Shown: positions 1 to 8,138 of the stretch, piece after piece | Layout: each line of letters opens with the position of its first letter | How positions within the stretch are numbered: position 1 is the stretch's first letter | Source: OLB7 sp966250335 | GTDB lineage: Bacteria; Bacteroidota; Ignavibacteria; OLB7 | Assembly (NCBI GenBank): GCA_966250335.1 | Contig: CBINGZ010000027.1 | Span: forward strand, 1 to 64,000 | Length of the DNA: 64,000 nucleotides | Reading direction: 5' to 3' | Made by a program: the position numbers and the translations under genes | The notes under the pieces: model-generated | The model's input: only the letters and a program-made list of their open reading frames with translations | The model's database searches: none | What the model was told of the DNA's origin: nothing

Positions 1-366
1 GCCGCTCATGGAGTCGAGCAGGCTGTCGCGAAGATGAAGGAGGCGATCCTTCTGATCGAGGAGATCGGGGAGGAGGCGTATCGGGTCGACAGGCTTCTCT
101 CCCACCTCGACAACGCCGGGGTTCTGGCGAAGATCTCCGGCCTGGCGTTCGGCGCGTTCACCGGCACGAAGCCGACAAGGGTCTCGGTGGAGCCGCTCCC
201 GATGGAAGAGGTTTTCGCCGAATATATCGCAAGAGCAGCAAAACCGACCGTGGGGGGACTCCTCTACGGTCATATCGACACCAAGCTCACCCTTCCGGTC
301 GGCGCCCGCGTCGCGATCGACGGCACGAAGGGGACGTTCCGCGTCATGGAAGCGGGCGTAAGCTGA
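1..366 (+). CDS. ldcA: LD-carboxypeptidase (peptidase S66), C-terminal part
   Basis: The reading frame is open from base 1, so the gene begins outside the window and only about 121 C-terminal residues are seen. S66 peptidases cut the L,D bond in muropeptides during peptidoglycan recycling, or inactivate microcin C-like compounds (MccF). The family pattern is visible: ILLIEEIGEEAYRVDRLLSHL corresponds to the conserved segment holding the catalytic Glu, and GGLLYGHIDTKLTLPVGA carries the catalytic His in a Gly-His pair before the LTLP strand. The nucleophilic Ser would lie in the missing part. The family is clear; cytosolic recycling versus peptide immunity cannot be decided from this fragment. 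The gene converges on the next one, with a shared hairpin between them. Confidence 0.85.
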   Translation, partial: AAHGVEQAVAKMKEAILLIEEIGEEAYRVDRLLSHLDNAGVLAKISGLAFGAFTGTKPTRVSVEPLPMEEVFAEYIARAAKPTVGGLLYGHIDTKLTLPVGARVAIDGTKGTFRVMEAGVS

Positions 367-387
367 TCGCCCCTCCCTGAAAAGGAA

Positions 388-409
388 CCGGCCCCGTGGA
401 AGGGGCCGG
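388..409. terminator. GC-rich hairpin between convergent genes
   Basis: An 8-bp perfect stem (CCGGCCCC/GGGGCCGG) with a 6-base loop lies between the stop of the LD-carboxypeptidase gene and the stop of the convergent minus-strand gene. No long T run follows, so it may act as a bidirectional terminator or simply protect RNA ends. Confidence 0.5.
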
Positions 410-418
410 CGGCACTTC

Positions 419-2110
419 TTACGCTTTCATCCTCGCCCCTTCATCCTCCACGGTGAAGATCCAGGCGACCACCTTGCCGATCGGCATCGCCTCGAACGCC
501 TCCCAGTAATCGAACGGGAAATTGTTCCGGCTGGAAGTGTCGTCGGCGCGGTGCGATTCGGTTTCGGTGCGGATCTTGGCAAGACGCGCCTGCCAGTGGC
601 GGATATTCTCCAGACGGAGATCGACCCATCCGGCATGCGCCCACGTCTCGATCGAGGCGTCGTCGATCGCGAACTCGGTCTCACCGCGGAACGGCGGGAT
701 CTTGATCGTCTCGCCGCGCAGCAGGGTCCTGCCGTCGCTCAGCAGGATCGGAATGCCGATCGAGATCACCCGGCTCCGCAGCTCGCGGTTGACCCGCACG
801 AGCGCATCGGCCGCGGTCGTGATCCCTTCCGGGTCGGCGTCGATCACGCCGCTGATGGAACCGGCCACCAGCCCCAGGATATGCGCCTCGAAGAGAAGCT
901 TCGACAGACGGGGCGGGCCGAGCATCTCGAAGGCGACCGAGGGAATCCCCGACTCCGACTCCAGCCGCGAGAGCCGCTCCACGGCGCGATCGCGCAGGAA
1001 TCCGCCGCGGTATGTCGGTCCGTAGACGGCTCCGTCGAGCGCGTTGATCACATCGTGACCGGAGTTTCCTCCCTTCAGTTCGAAGACCACCGCCTCGGCG
1101 ATCTCCTCCGGCGTGATCATCTCCATCTGCTGCAGCGAGGTGATCGCCTCGAACTCCCCGCGGGAGAAGATGCCGTTCTCGCCGGTGTCGATGAACGGGG
1201 CGGTCAGATTGGCCCCGACCTCATCGAAACACTCCTTCTCCTCCGAGCGGAGCACCCCTTCCAGGGTCAGCCCCTTTTCCGGGGGACAGTCGACCAGGGG
1301 GATCGGCCGTCCGCGGCGGAGCACTTCTCCCTGCTCGATCCGCTTCCAGGCGATCGTCGCCGTCGGCTTGATCTCCTTGATCACCGGTCCGTCCGGCGTA
1401 CGTCCCATCAGGAAGAGAAGAAGCGTGTGCGCGCCGGCGACCGAGCTCTTGCTCAGAAGCACGCGCGACGGCCGTTCCTCGGAGTGGGTGTAGGGGATGT
1501 TGAGCCCCATCCCTCCGGCGCCGGCCGTGCCGATCTTCACGTACATCTTCGTCCCGACCTCCTTCATCCCCTTGTAGAGAAGCTGGACGTGGCGGATCAA
1601 CTGCGGCACGTAGAGGGAGGCAAGGAGCCGTTCCACGCTCTCCCCGACATCCCCCTCCCGCTCCAGCGCCTGCATGACGTTCCGCGAGGAGGCGTAGATA
1701 TCCTGGTAGGCGATGGCGGTGGCGGTGTTGATGCAGTCGACGACGGCATCGGGCCGGTACTCTGTGATCAGGCGATAGAGGGCGGAGTCGGCGGCGATCC
1801 CCTCGCTCAACTCGTCGTGGATATCGCCGATAAGCTGGCGACGGGCATCGGGATCACGGAGGAGCGCCTCGCGCGGGCTCTCGCGGTGATCGTATCGTCC
1901 AAAGACATTCCCCCACCAGGGGATCAGCTCTATCTCGGTTCCTGACGGAATATCATGGCGCAGCACCTCGACGGCGTCGCGCGCTTCCGACTCGTGCAGC
2001 GACGTCACCACGATGCGCGCCGGCGCCTCGGTGATCAGCCTGCGACAGACCGAGGAGCCGACAAGGCCCCATCCACCGAGCACGACGACTGTCTTACCAG
2101 CAATGTCCAT
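419..2110 (-). CDS. Rossmann-fold NAD(P)-binding protein, short-chain dehydrogenase-like
   Basis: 563 residues. The N-terminus has a glycine-rich dinucleotide-binding loop (VVVLGGWGLVGSSVCRRL, residues 8-25) followed by an acidic/hydrophobic beta-strand pattern, as in extended short-chain dehydrogenases. A central segment GTAGAGGMGLNIPYTHSEERPS and a later YGPTYRGGFLRDRA stretch look like a specific substrate or oligomer region. No YxxxK catalytic pair was confidently placed. At 563 residues it is far longer than classical SDRs (about 250) and looks like one large single-enzyme family. Substrate unknown. It is transcribed alone, divergently from the secreted-protein pair, with about 500 bp between them. 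Confidence 0.6.
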   Translation of the reverse strand: MDIAGKTVVVLGGWGLVGSSVCRRLITEAPARIVVTSLHESEARDAVEVLRHDIPSGTEIELIPWWGNVFGRYDHRESPREALLRDPDARRQLIGDIHDELSEGIAADSALYRLITEYRPDAVVDCINTATAIAYQDIYASSRNVMQALEREGDVGESVERLLASLYVPQLIRHVQLLYKGMKEVGTKMYVKIGTAGAGGMGLNIPYTHSEERPSRVLLSKSSVAGAHTLLLFLMGRTPDGPVIKEIKPTATIAWKRIEQGEVLRRGRPIPLVDCPPEKGLTLEGVLRSEEKECFDEVGANLTAPFIDTGENGIFSRGEFEAITSLQQMEMITPEEIAEAVVFELKGGNSGHDVINALDGAVYGPTYRGGFLRDRAVERLSRLESESGIPSVAFEMLGPPRLSKLLFEAHILGLVAGSISGVIDADPEGITTAADALVRVNRELRSRVISIGIPILLSDGRTLLRGETIKIPPFRGETEFAIDDASIETWAHAGWVDLRLENIRHWQARLAKIRTETESHRADDTSSRNNFPFDYWEAFEAMPIGKVVAWIFTVEDEGARMKA

Positions 2111-2610
2111 GTGTTACGTAGGGAATCCTTCGCGCCGGGATGTGATCCCGGCCGGGAACGGAAGTGGGTTTGAAAGTGGATTCGGAGAGAGATATTTTGG
2201 GCGTCGGAACGATCCTCCCGTCCGCTCAAGACGGGCGAACTTACCGAAAAACGACGGCAGCTCAAACGCTCCGGGCGTTCCCGGATTGTTCGAAAGTTTG
2301 TCAGATCGACCCGTTCCGGGCCGCGAGGCGCTCCGGCGCGGCCTCCCTGTCATGCGCTTACAATCGAGGGGAGTGAACGAACGTTGTTGAAACGTGCCCC
2401 GGAATCCCCGTAGATTCGCGTCGGCGGAACGTGCCGCGCCGCATTCCGGGCGTCGACGCCGATATCGGCGCGATTCCGGCTAAACCGCCCGGCCGGTCGC
2501 CGGTCTCTCAATCGGCTCCCTCATATCATCCCCGGCCGGCCCGCGCCGTCGGCCGGCGGGTATCGCTCTCGAACAGATCTTCAGTCCAACTCATCAATAT
2601 ATCGTCCCAC
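2111..2610. other. Intergenic region between divergent genes
   Basis: This 500-bp stretch separates two divergent genes and should hold promoters for both. Open frames across it have no coding character and no ribosome-binding site. I see a small palindrome at about 2138-2156 (CCGGGATGTGATCCCGG) and a near-match to a -7 box (TATTTTG) near 2198. No clear promoter can be assigned. Confidence 0.4.
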
Positions 2611-3474
2611 ATGATACGATCGACACGATACCTTCTCGCGCTCCTTATCGGTATTGCCGCCTTCGGCACGATGAGGGCGCAGCTTCCGCAGCAGCTCCCC
2701 TATCAGGGGCTTCTTTCACTCCCCGCGGAGAAGTCCGCCGGCAAGGCCGAGCTGACGCTCCCCGCGCAGTTCACGATCTGGGATGCGGCGGAAGGGGGAA
2801 AGATGCTCTGGGAGGAATCGTATCCCTCGGTTGCGTTCTCCCGCAATGGAGATGAGGGATATCTCTTCAACGTGCTTCTGGGAAGCGTCAAGCCGATCCC
2901 GCTGAAGGAGAAGAGGGGATACTGGCTGGAAGCGATCGTCGACGGCGACACGCTGGAGCGGGCCTCGATCGGAGCGATCGACCGGCAGCGCCAGACCGAC
3001 CCGACGCTCACGCAGAAGTTCGAGAGCCAGTTCGGATACTCCGTGATGCTCCCGGCCGCCGCCAAGTTCAACACGCTCGGTTCGGCCGTGAACCTTCCCG
3101 GGGAGACCGAGAAGCAGAACTGGCTCCTCTCCGGCGGGAAGGGGTCGATCATGATCTACTACATCAAGGAAGGGCGTATGATCCCGAGGAATTTCCAGCT
3201 CCTCGACAGCGTCCATTACTACAACCACGACTCCCTGGGACGGAACGGCATGATCCACCGCCGGGTCTACATCCTGAAGGATTATTCGATCCAGATCGAC
3301 GTGCTGCTGACCGAGAAGGGACAGCAGGAGTATGCCGATAAGGTCACCCCCCTCTTCGACAGCTTCATTCCCCCGCCGAACGCGATCAAGACCGTGGAGG
3401 CGTGGCGGTACGGACGGAATGCGAAGGAGTTCGAAAAGGGACGCTACCGTGAGTTCGGGGGACCGGGGAGATGA
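2611..3474 (+). CDS. Secreted protein of unknown function
   Basis: 287 residues from the ATG at 2611. The frame is open further upstream, but only this start is directly followed by a signal peptide (MIRSTRYLLALLIGIAAFG, cleavage likely after MRAQ). The mature part contains LPYQGLLSLPA, a pattern seen in secreted FCB-group proteins, and otherwise mixed beta-type sequence without a motif I recognise. The last codons overlap the next gene by 4 bp (ATGA), so the two are translationally coupled. Its neighbour is also a secreted protein ending in a similar segment of about 80 residues (…DSFIPPP… versus …KSFRWKP…), so the two may be distant relatives or partners. Not recognised beyond that. Confidence 0.6.
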   Translation: MIRSTRYLLALLIGIAAFGTMRAQLPQQLPYQGLLSLPAEKSAGKAELTLPAQFTIWDAAEGGKMLWEESYPSVAFSRNGDEGYLFNVLLGSVKPIPLKEKRGYWLEAIVDGDTLERASIGAIDRQRQTDPTLTQKFESQFGYSVMLPAAAKFNTLGSAVNLPGETEKQNWLLSGGKGSIMIYYIKEGRMIPRNFQLLDSVHYYNHDSLGRNGMIHRRVYILKDYSIQIDVLLTEKGQQEYADKVTPLFDSFIPPPNAIKTVEAWRYGRNAKEFEKGRYREFGGPGR

Positions 3475-4049
3475 CCTCGCACCGGATCGGATTCGGAGAT
3501 ATAACGGCCGGGCTCGCCGCGTTGACGATGTTGGCGGCTGCGGGGAATCTTTCCGCGCAGCCGTCGCAACCGACAACGCCGCCGGGCCGGAGAAAGCCCC
3601 CCACATCGTTCGACAACCCGATGACGGCCCAGATGGTCGACAGCCGCCGAGGATTTATCGCGCGGATTCCGAACGAGGCGGTTCTCGACTCGACCGCCAG
3701 CGGATGGAACCCCGAGCGGAATTTCGAGCGTCGTGTGTATAGAATTCCCGGCGCCGGCGAAATCCGTTTCACCGTTACGGTAAAGGATACGGCCCCCCCC
3801 GACACCGCGATCGAGGATGGCGGCTACGTCTTCATCAACCACGATTCCGCCACGGCAAAGGGAACCGCCCACAGCCGCACCTACCTCCTCGACACCCGCC
3901 AGGTACGGATCGACATCATCCCGACCAGCATCACGATGAAGAAATATATCGACGCGCGGGAAGAGATCTTCAAATCGTTCCGCTGGAAGCCGAAGGCGAA
4001 CACGCGGGTGCTGGATACCGATCCGCCGCCGATGGGTTCGGGGCAGTAG
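3471..4049 (+). CDS. Secreted protein of unknown function, coupled to upstream gene
   Basis: 192 residues. The start overlaps the stop of the upstream gene (ATGA at 3471-3474). A hydrophobic N-terminus (ITAGLAALTMLAAAGNLSAQ) looks like a signal peptide with cleavage after SAQ, followed by a proline-rich linker. The mature domain has features such as RRVYRIPGAGEIRFTVTVKD and YLLDTRQVRIDIIPTSITMKKYIDAREEIFKSF. These resemble the layout of the upstream protein's C-terminal half (…RRVYILKDYSIQIDVLLTEK…DSF). The similarity suggests the pair arose by duplication or shares a fold. Function unknown. A strong hairpin terminator follows at about 90 bp. Confidence 0.6.
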   Translation: MTSHRIGFGDITAGLAALTMLAAAGNLSAQPSQPTTPPGRRKPPTSFDNPMTAQMVDSRRGFIARIPNEAVLDSTASGWNPERNFERRVYRIPGAGEIRFTVTVKDTAPPDTAIEDGGYVFINHDSATAKGTAHSRTYLLDTRQVRIDIIPTSITMKKYIDAREEIFKSFRWKPKANTRVLDTDPPPMGSGQ

Positions 4050-4139
4050 AGGCACCAAGGTTCGTTGCCGGCAATAAATGTTCCAGACGGAATCGCCGTG
4101 ACAACATAGAAACAACAGATCGGCATCAGATGTGAAACG

Positions 4140-4190
4140 CAGCCGGCCCGAAGCTCAGCAATGAGAGTTTCGGGCCGGCTGTTATCGTTT
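4140..4190 (+). terminator. Rho-independent-type terminator
   Basis: A 13-bp perfect stem (4140-4152 with 4169-4181) around a 16-base loop is followed by a T-rich stretch (TTATCGTTT). It ends the two-gene secreted-protein operon and separates it from the AT-rich insert. Confidence 0.7.
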
Positions 4191-4210
4191 CGGCCCCGGC
4201 AAGAAACATC

Positions 4211-4241
4211 TTGACGCAAGATAATAAATGTCGTATTGTTG
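4211..4241 (+). promoter_or_regulatory. Bacteroidota-type promoter for the lipoprotein-like gene
   Basis: TTG at 4211-4213, a 20-bp spacer, then TATTGTTG at 4234-4241 (7 of 8 to TAnnTTTG). The start codon lies 40 bp downstream. The arrangement fits the -33/-7 promoters of Bacteroidota. Confidence 0.5.
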
Positions 4242-4281
4242 TTTCGAACCATACCAAGCCGAATAATTCATGGGAGGACAC

Positions 4282-5214
4282 ATGCCTATTAAACACGTTA
4301 TGAACAGTGTACCCTTTAAGTGGGTCGTAGTTGCTGTACGTATGGCTATATTGTCTATGACCCTACTGGTGGGATATGGTTGTGCGGATGAGCCAGCGAG
4401 CACTGAGACAGATCGTCCAAAGAGCCCCGGTGCTATCCCTATGGATATGCCTCCAATAACGCTGAGTGCTACACTTGATAGTTTTGCAATAGGCCATAAT
4501 GCTATCTGTGAGGCACTTCTGGACTCAGTTGCATCAGGGTACATAGTATTGGATTCAACATATGTAGATACTACATTTGTTAATGGATGGCCCGATAGCG
4601 TTAAGAGTGTGGCAAAGGCCAATATCCTGTCCAAGTTTGGCTACATCTATACGACTCCCGTTGGAGCTTCACGGGAGCCCTCCCATGCGTTGGGTGGGAG
4701 TCTGACAATCTTAGTCAATTCACTAAGCGGGATGAGTTCTGATGGGAAGCAGATTGTGCGAGATTTGGATACTCTAATAGACGAGTATTGTGAAACGTCA
4801 ATGACGTTATCGACATTCTTGTCGGAATGTGTCAATCTTAAAACGCGCTGTATGGGCCTTGGTAATGATTATCAAGCTCTCTTGGCAGGATCGTTTGTGA
4901 TGACCGCAGCAGGTTCCGCGCAATTCTGGCACAATCATGCAGATGATTTCAACAATCTGGGCTATACGAATAAGAAAGGTCCGAGTCCACTTGGCTATGA
5001 CCTTGATGAGAAGACGAAGAAAGTAATAAAGGCGGATGTGAGTTCCGCTGGTAAAGCAGTAGTCTTCAGTGGTGGTGGTGGCGGAAGCATAGGAGCACTG
5101 TTGGGTGCCGCGTTCTTTAGCGGGGCTGTTGGATCCTTTTATAAGGGTGTTATGATAGCCATCAATAAGGAGGGTTCTTGGTATGACGTCCTCGGAAGCT
5201 GGTTCATGGGATAA
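4282..5214 (+). CDS. Putative exported/lipoprotein of unknown function in AT-rich insert
   Basis: 310 residues. An in-frame ATG exists at 4270, but GGGAGG at 4272-4277 sits five bases before the ATG at 4282, so I chose the latter. A hydrophobic segment (WVVVAVRMAILSMTLLVGYGC, near residues 14-34) ends in a Cys and is a weak lipobox. The mid-part is mostly helical and rich in Ser/Thr/Asp. The C-terminus holds a glycine run and small hydrophobic residues (SGGGGGSIGALLGAAFFSGAVGS), a glycine-zipper-like segment of the kind seen in membrane-active peptides. Base composition and codon use (many TTA, ATA, AGT) differ strongly from the GC-rich neighbours, which suggests recent transfer. It overlaps the next gene by 32 bp. 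No family recognised. Confidence 0.55.
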   Translation: MPIKHVMNSVPFKWVVVAVRMAILSMTLLVGYGCADEPASTETDRPKSPGAIPMDMPPITLSATLDSFAIGHNAICEALLDSVASGYIVLDSTYVDTTFVNGWPDSVKSVAKANILSKFGYIYTTPVGASREPSHALGGSLTILVNSLSGMSSDGKQIVRDLDTLIDEYCETSMTLSTFLSECVNLKTRCMGLGNDYQALLAGSFVMTAAGSAQFWHNHADDFNNLGYTNKKGPSPLGYDLDEKTKKVIKADVSSAGKAVVFSGGGGGSIGALLGAAFFSGAVGSFYKGVMIAINKEGSWYDVLGSWFMG

Positions 5215-5440
5215 AAAAATAGCAAGGCTATTACGTGGATATCGTCGCATAGTATTTGCGTCCCGGTTCACAGCCGTAGCAATGGCCTTCACCGTCTTCA
5301 TCCTGATAGATGTTCTTCTTGCTGTTGTATGGGACAGCGAATTCATCTCAGGTGAAAACTTGGTCGGGAGTGCTATTACTGGGGTGCTCGCTGGGCTCTT
5401 CCAGTACGAGCTATATCGTAAAGGTATAATGAAAATCTAA
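5183..5440 (+). CDS. Small two-helix membrane protein
   Basis: 85 residues with a good ribosome-binding site (AGGAGGG, eight bases before ATG). The start lies inside the preceding gene in another frame (32-bp overlap), a sign of tight coupling. A basic N-terminus (KKIARLLRGYRR) precedes two predicted membrane helices (TAVAMAFTVFILIDVLLAVV and NLVGSAITGVLAGLFQYEL). It shares the AT-rich composition of its partner. Overlap with a gene whose product ends in a glycine-zipper hydrophobic tail makes an effector/immunity or two-component membrane pair conceivable, but nothing in the sequence proves this. Not recognised. Confidence 0.55.
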   Translation: MTSSEAGSWDKKIARLLRGYRRIVFASRFTAVAMAFTVFILIDVLLAVVWDSEFISGENLVGSAITGVLAGLFQYELYRKGIMKI

Positions 5441-5511
5441 CGACCACTGAATTGACCGGCGTTCTGGTCGCTGTCCGGCAAGCCATACTTAGATATCGGC
5501 TTAATGTCTAA

Positions 5512-5556
5512 ACGAAAGAGGGAGGTGCCCATTGCGGTGTTTCCCTCTTTCATTTA
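5512..5556 (+). terminator. Terminator after small membrane protein gene
   Basis: A 10-bp stem (GAAAGAGGGA at 5514-5523 with TCCCTCTTTC at 5542-5551) is followed by ATTTAT. It closes the AT-rich two-gene unit. Confidence 0.65.
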
Positions 5557-5572
5557 TGATGAACCGATATAG

Positions 5573-5749
5573 ACTCCTTTTTATCGCTTACCGTTCAATA
5601 CGGCCGGAGAAGGGCTCGTACCGGTCAGCTATGGCGCCGGCGGGCACTGGTATGTCGGCCTTGGTGGGACATGCGACGCCTATTTCATTCCCAACACCGG
5701 CAGCTCCATGATCATACTCGAAGCGGCGTTCTTTGTCGGCTGGAACTGA
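5573..5749 (+). pseudogene. Possible gene remnant (C-terminal fragment)
   Basis: After the TAG at 5570-5572 a frame stays open for 58 codons to a TGA at 5747-5749, without a credible start codon. It reads …VPVSYGAGGHWYVGLGGTCDAYFIPNTGSSMIILEAAFFVGWN, which has the alternating pattern of a real protein end, possibly an outer-membrane or secreted protein. The GC-rich composition matches the host and contrasts with the AT-rich insert just upstream. This suggests that the insert arrived next to, or disrupted, a resident gene. It abuts the stop of the convergent epimerase gene. Low certainty. Confidence 0.3.
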
Positions 5750-6682
5750 CTACGACCGCCCCCTGAACCACCCCAGTGTCTCTCTCAACCCCACCTCCGG
5801 CGCGATCTCCGGCATCCACCCCATCTCCCGCTCGGCCCTGGCATACGTGCATACCGAGCGCACCTGCTCTCCTGCGCGTGCGGGGGCGTGCATCTCGTCG
5901 AATCGTCCTTCGAACTCCTTGTTGAGAATCCTGAAGAGCGTGTTGACGGTGGTCTCGGTGTTCGTGCTGATGTTGAACGTTCCGCTTCCTCTCGCATCAA
6001 GATATTCAAGCGCCAGAAGGTTCGCGCGGGCAACGTCGTGGACGTGCACGTAGTCGCGCGTCTGCTCGCCGTCTCCGTAGATCACCGGCTGGCGGCCGGC
6101 GAGCATCATCCCGCAGAAGATCGCCACCACGCCCGCTTCGCCGTGCGCGTCCTGGCGGGGTCCGTAGACGTTGGTGTAACGGAGCACGACATATTCCAGG
6201 CCGTGAACGACTCTGTAGTAGTGGAGGTATTTCTCCACGGCCAGCTTGGCGACGCCGTAGGGTGAGATCGGATTGGTGGGATGCGATTCGTCGGCCGGAA
6301 ACTGCTCCTGCTCGCCGTACACCGTCCCCCCGCTCGACGCGCAGACGATGCGGCGCACCCCGCTCTCCCTGGCCGACTGGAAGACGTTCAGCGAACCGAT
6401 GATGTTCTGCCCCGCGTCGAACTGCGGATCGTTGACCGATACACGGACGTCGAGCTGCGCGGCGTGATGATTGACCGCGTCGAACCCCTGTTCCCGGAAG
6501 AGCGCGCGCACGGCGTCCCGGTCGCCGATGTCGAGACGACGGAACGTCGCCTTCGGGTTGAGGTTGCTCTCGCTTCCGGTGGAGAGATTGTCGACGACCG
6601 TCACGTCGTGTCCGGCGGCGATATAACGATCGACGATATGCGATCCGATAAATCCAGCGCCGCCCGTTACCACTATCTTCAT
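5750..6682 (-). CDS. NAD-dependent sugar epimerase/dehydratase (UDP-glucose 4-epimerase-like)
   Basis: 310 residues from the ATG at 6682, which has GAGGG just upstream; the longer open frame upstream of it is not protein-like. Extended SDR fold: NAD loop VTGGAGFIGSHIVDRYIAAG at residues 4-23, the SSGGTVYGE segment, and the catalytic Tyr-xxx-Lys in SPYGVAKLAVEKYLHYY. TNVYGPRQDAHGEAGVVAIF and DGEQTRDYVHVHDVARA are typical of GalE-like UDP-sugar 4-epimerases. It probably supplies sugar nucleotides for surface polysaccharide. Two glycosyltransferase genes lie close on the same strand, which supports that role. The exact sugar cannot be read from sequence. Confidence 0.85.
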   Translation of the reverse strand: MKIVVTGGAGFIGSHIVDRYIAAGHDVTVVDNLSTGSESNLNPKATFRRLDIGDRDAVRALFREQGFDAVNHHAAQLDVRVSVNDPQFDAGQNIIGSLNVFQSARESGVRRIVCASSGGTVYGEQEQFPADESHPTNPISPYGVAKLAVEKYLHYYRVVHGLEYVVLRYTNVYGPRQDAHGEAGVVAIFCGMMLAGRQPVIYGDGEQTRDYVHVHDVARANLLALEYLDARGSGTFNISTNTETTVNTLFRILNKEFEGRFDEMHAPARAGEQVRSVCTYARAEREMGWMPEIAPEVGLRETLGWFRGRS

Positions 6683-6758
6683 ACCCTCGATCCTTATGGG
6701 TGACGGCCGCGCCGGGGAGGGAACGGCCGGGGTGAGATCCGCAATCGGCCCGGAGCGG

Positions 6759-8075
6759 TCAGCCCGCCTCGACCTCGCCGTGACGGATCGCCTTCCTGCC
6801 GATGTCGCTTCTGTAGAACGATCCGTCGAACGATATCTCCTCGACGGCATGGTACGCCCTGGTGATGGTCCCGCGCAAGTCATCCCCGGAGGAGATCGCC
6901 GTCACGCCGAGCACACGCCCTCCGGAGGTCACGACCCCCTCCTCGCCCGCCGCCGTCCCCGCATGGAAGACCACCACTCCCTCATGATCCGAGGCTTTGT
7001 CGAGTCCGGAGATGTGCATCCCCTTGCGATACGATCCCGGGTATCCCTCGGCAGCGACCACGATACATACGGCCGAACCCGACGACGAGGCAGCCGGTGT
7101 CGCGCCAAGCCCGCCGACGGCGCTGGCGTGCAGATACTCGCCGAAATCTCCTTCGAGCAGAGGCAGCACCACCTGCGTCTCCGGGTCGCCGAAACGGCAG
7201 TTGAACTCGACGACGCTCGGCTCCCCCTCATGAACCATCAGCCCCACGAAGAGACAGCCGCTGTAGGGAGCCCCTTCGGCACGCATCCCCTCGATCAGAG
7301 GACGGATCACCCTTTCCTCCACCTTCCGCATGACTTCCGCGGTGACGACCGGCGCGGGAGCGTACGCTCCCATCCCGCCGGTGTTCGGTCCGGTGTCGTC
7401 GTCCCCCACCCGCTTGTGGTCCTGCGAGGAAGCCAGCAGCCGGTAGTCGGTTCCGTCGACCAGCGCGAAGACCGACGCCTCCTCGCCGCGCAGAAATCCC
7501 TCCACCACGATCTGCTCTCCGGCGCTGCCGAACGCCTCGCCGCGAAGAATCGACTCGACCGCGCCGACCGCATCCTCCCTCGTCTCGGCGATCACCACCC
7601 CCTTGCCGGCGGCAAGACCGTTCGCCTTGATCACGACGGGAAGATCGTGCCCGGATACGTAATCGATCGCCTCATCGATCTCCGCGGCCGTGAAGGTGCG
7701 GGAAGGTGCCGTCGGAATCCCATAGCGATTCATGACATCCTTCGCGTACGCCTTGTCCCACTCCAGCCGCGCCGCGGCGCGACCCGGCCCGAAGACGGCA
7801 TACCCCGCCTCGCGAAGCGCATCGGCGACACCGGCCGCAAGAGGAGCCTCCGGCCCCACCACCACCAGATCGGGCTTCACGTCATGCGCCAGCGCGACGA
7901 CGGCCGCGGGGTCCTCGACCTTCACCGCGCGGAGATCGGCCATCGAGGCGATCCCCGGGTTTCCCGGAGCCGCGACGATCCGCCCCACCGACGGGGAACG
8001 ATGGAGCCTCCAGGCGAGAGCATGCTCCCGCCCTCCGGAGCCGAGAAGAAGGATGGTCATCTGTGTGGCAGCCAT
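6759..8075 (-). CDS. purD: Phosphoribosylamine--glycine ligase
   Basis: 438 residues, the usual length. It makes glycinamide ribonucleotide from phosphoribosylamine, glycine and ATP, the second step of purine synthesis. Visible family segments, in order: N-terminal LLLGSGGREHALAWRL and APGNPGIA, GPEAPLAAGVADALREAG, the ATP-grasp core PVVIKANGLAAGKGVVIA, NTGGMGAYAPAPVV, and the metal-binding EFNCRFGDPETQVVLPLL. An alternative start at the Met at residue 6 (8060) fits the usual N-terminus (MTILLLGSGG) better than the longer form. It lies between the sugar epimerase and glycosyltransferase genes; guaB, also purine synthesis, is on the same strand 4 kb upstream. Confidence 0.95.
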   Translation of the reverse strand: MAATQMTILLLGSGGREHALAWRLHRSPSVGRIVAAPGNPGIASMADLRAVKVEDPAAVVALAHDVKPDLVVVGPEAPLAAGVADALREAGYAVFGPGRAAARLEWDKAYAKDVMNRYGIPTAPSRTFTAAEIDEAIDYVSGHDLPVVIKANGLAAGKGVVIAETREDAVGAVESILRGEAFGSAGEQIVVEGFLRGEEASVFALVDGTDYRLLASSQDHKRVGDDDTGPNTGGMGAYAPAPVVTAEVMRKVEERVIRPLIEGMRAEGAPYSGCLFVGLMVHEGEPSVVEFNCRFGDPETQVVLPLLEGDFGEYLHASAVGGLGATPAASSSGSAVCIVVAAEGYPGSYRKGMHISGLDKASDHEGVVVFHAGTAAGEEGVVTSGGRVLGVTAISSGDDLRGTITRAYHAVEEISFDGSFYRSDIGRKAIRHGEVEAG

Positions 8076-8138
8076 TGTCTCGATGTCGATTGGTTGGATT
8101 GATACGACGCCCGCGTCCTCCCACCGGAGGGAGCTGCG

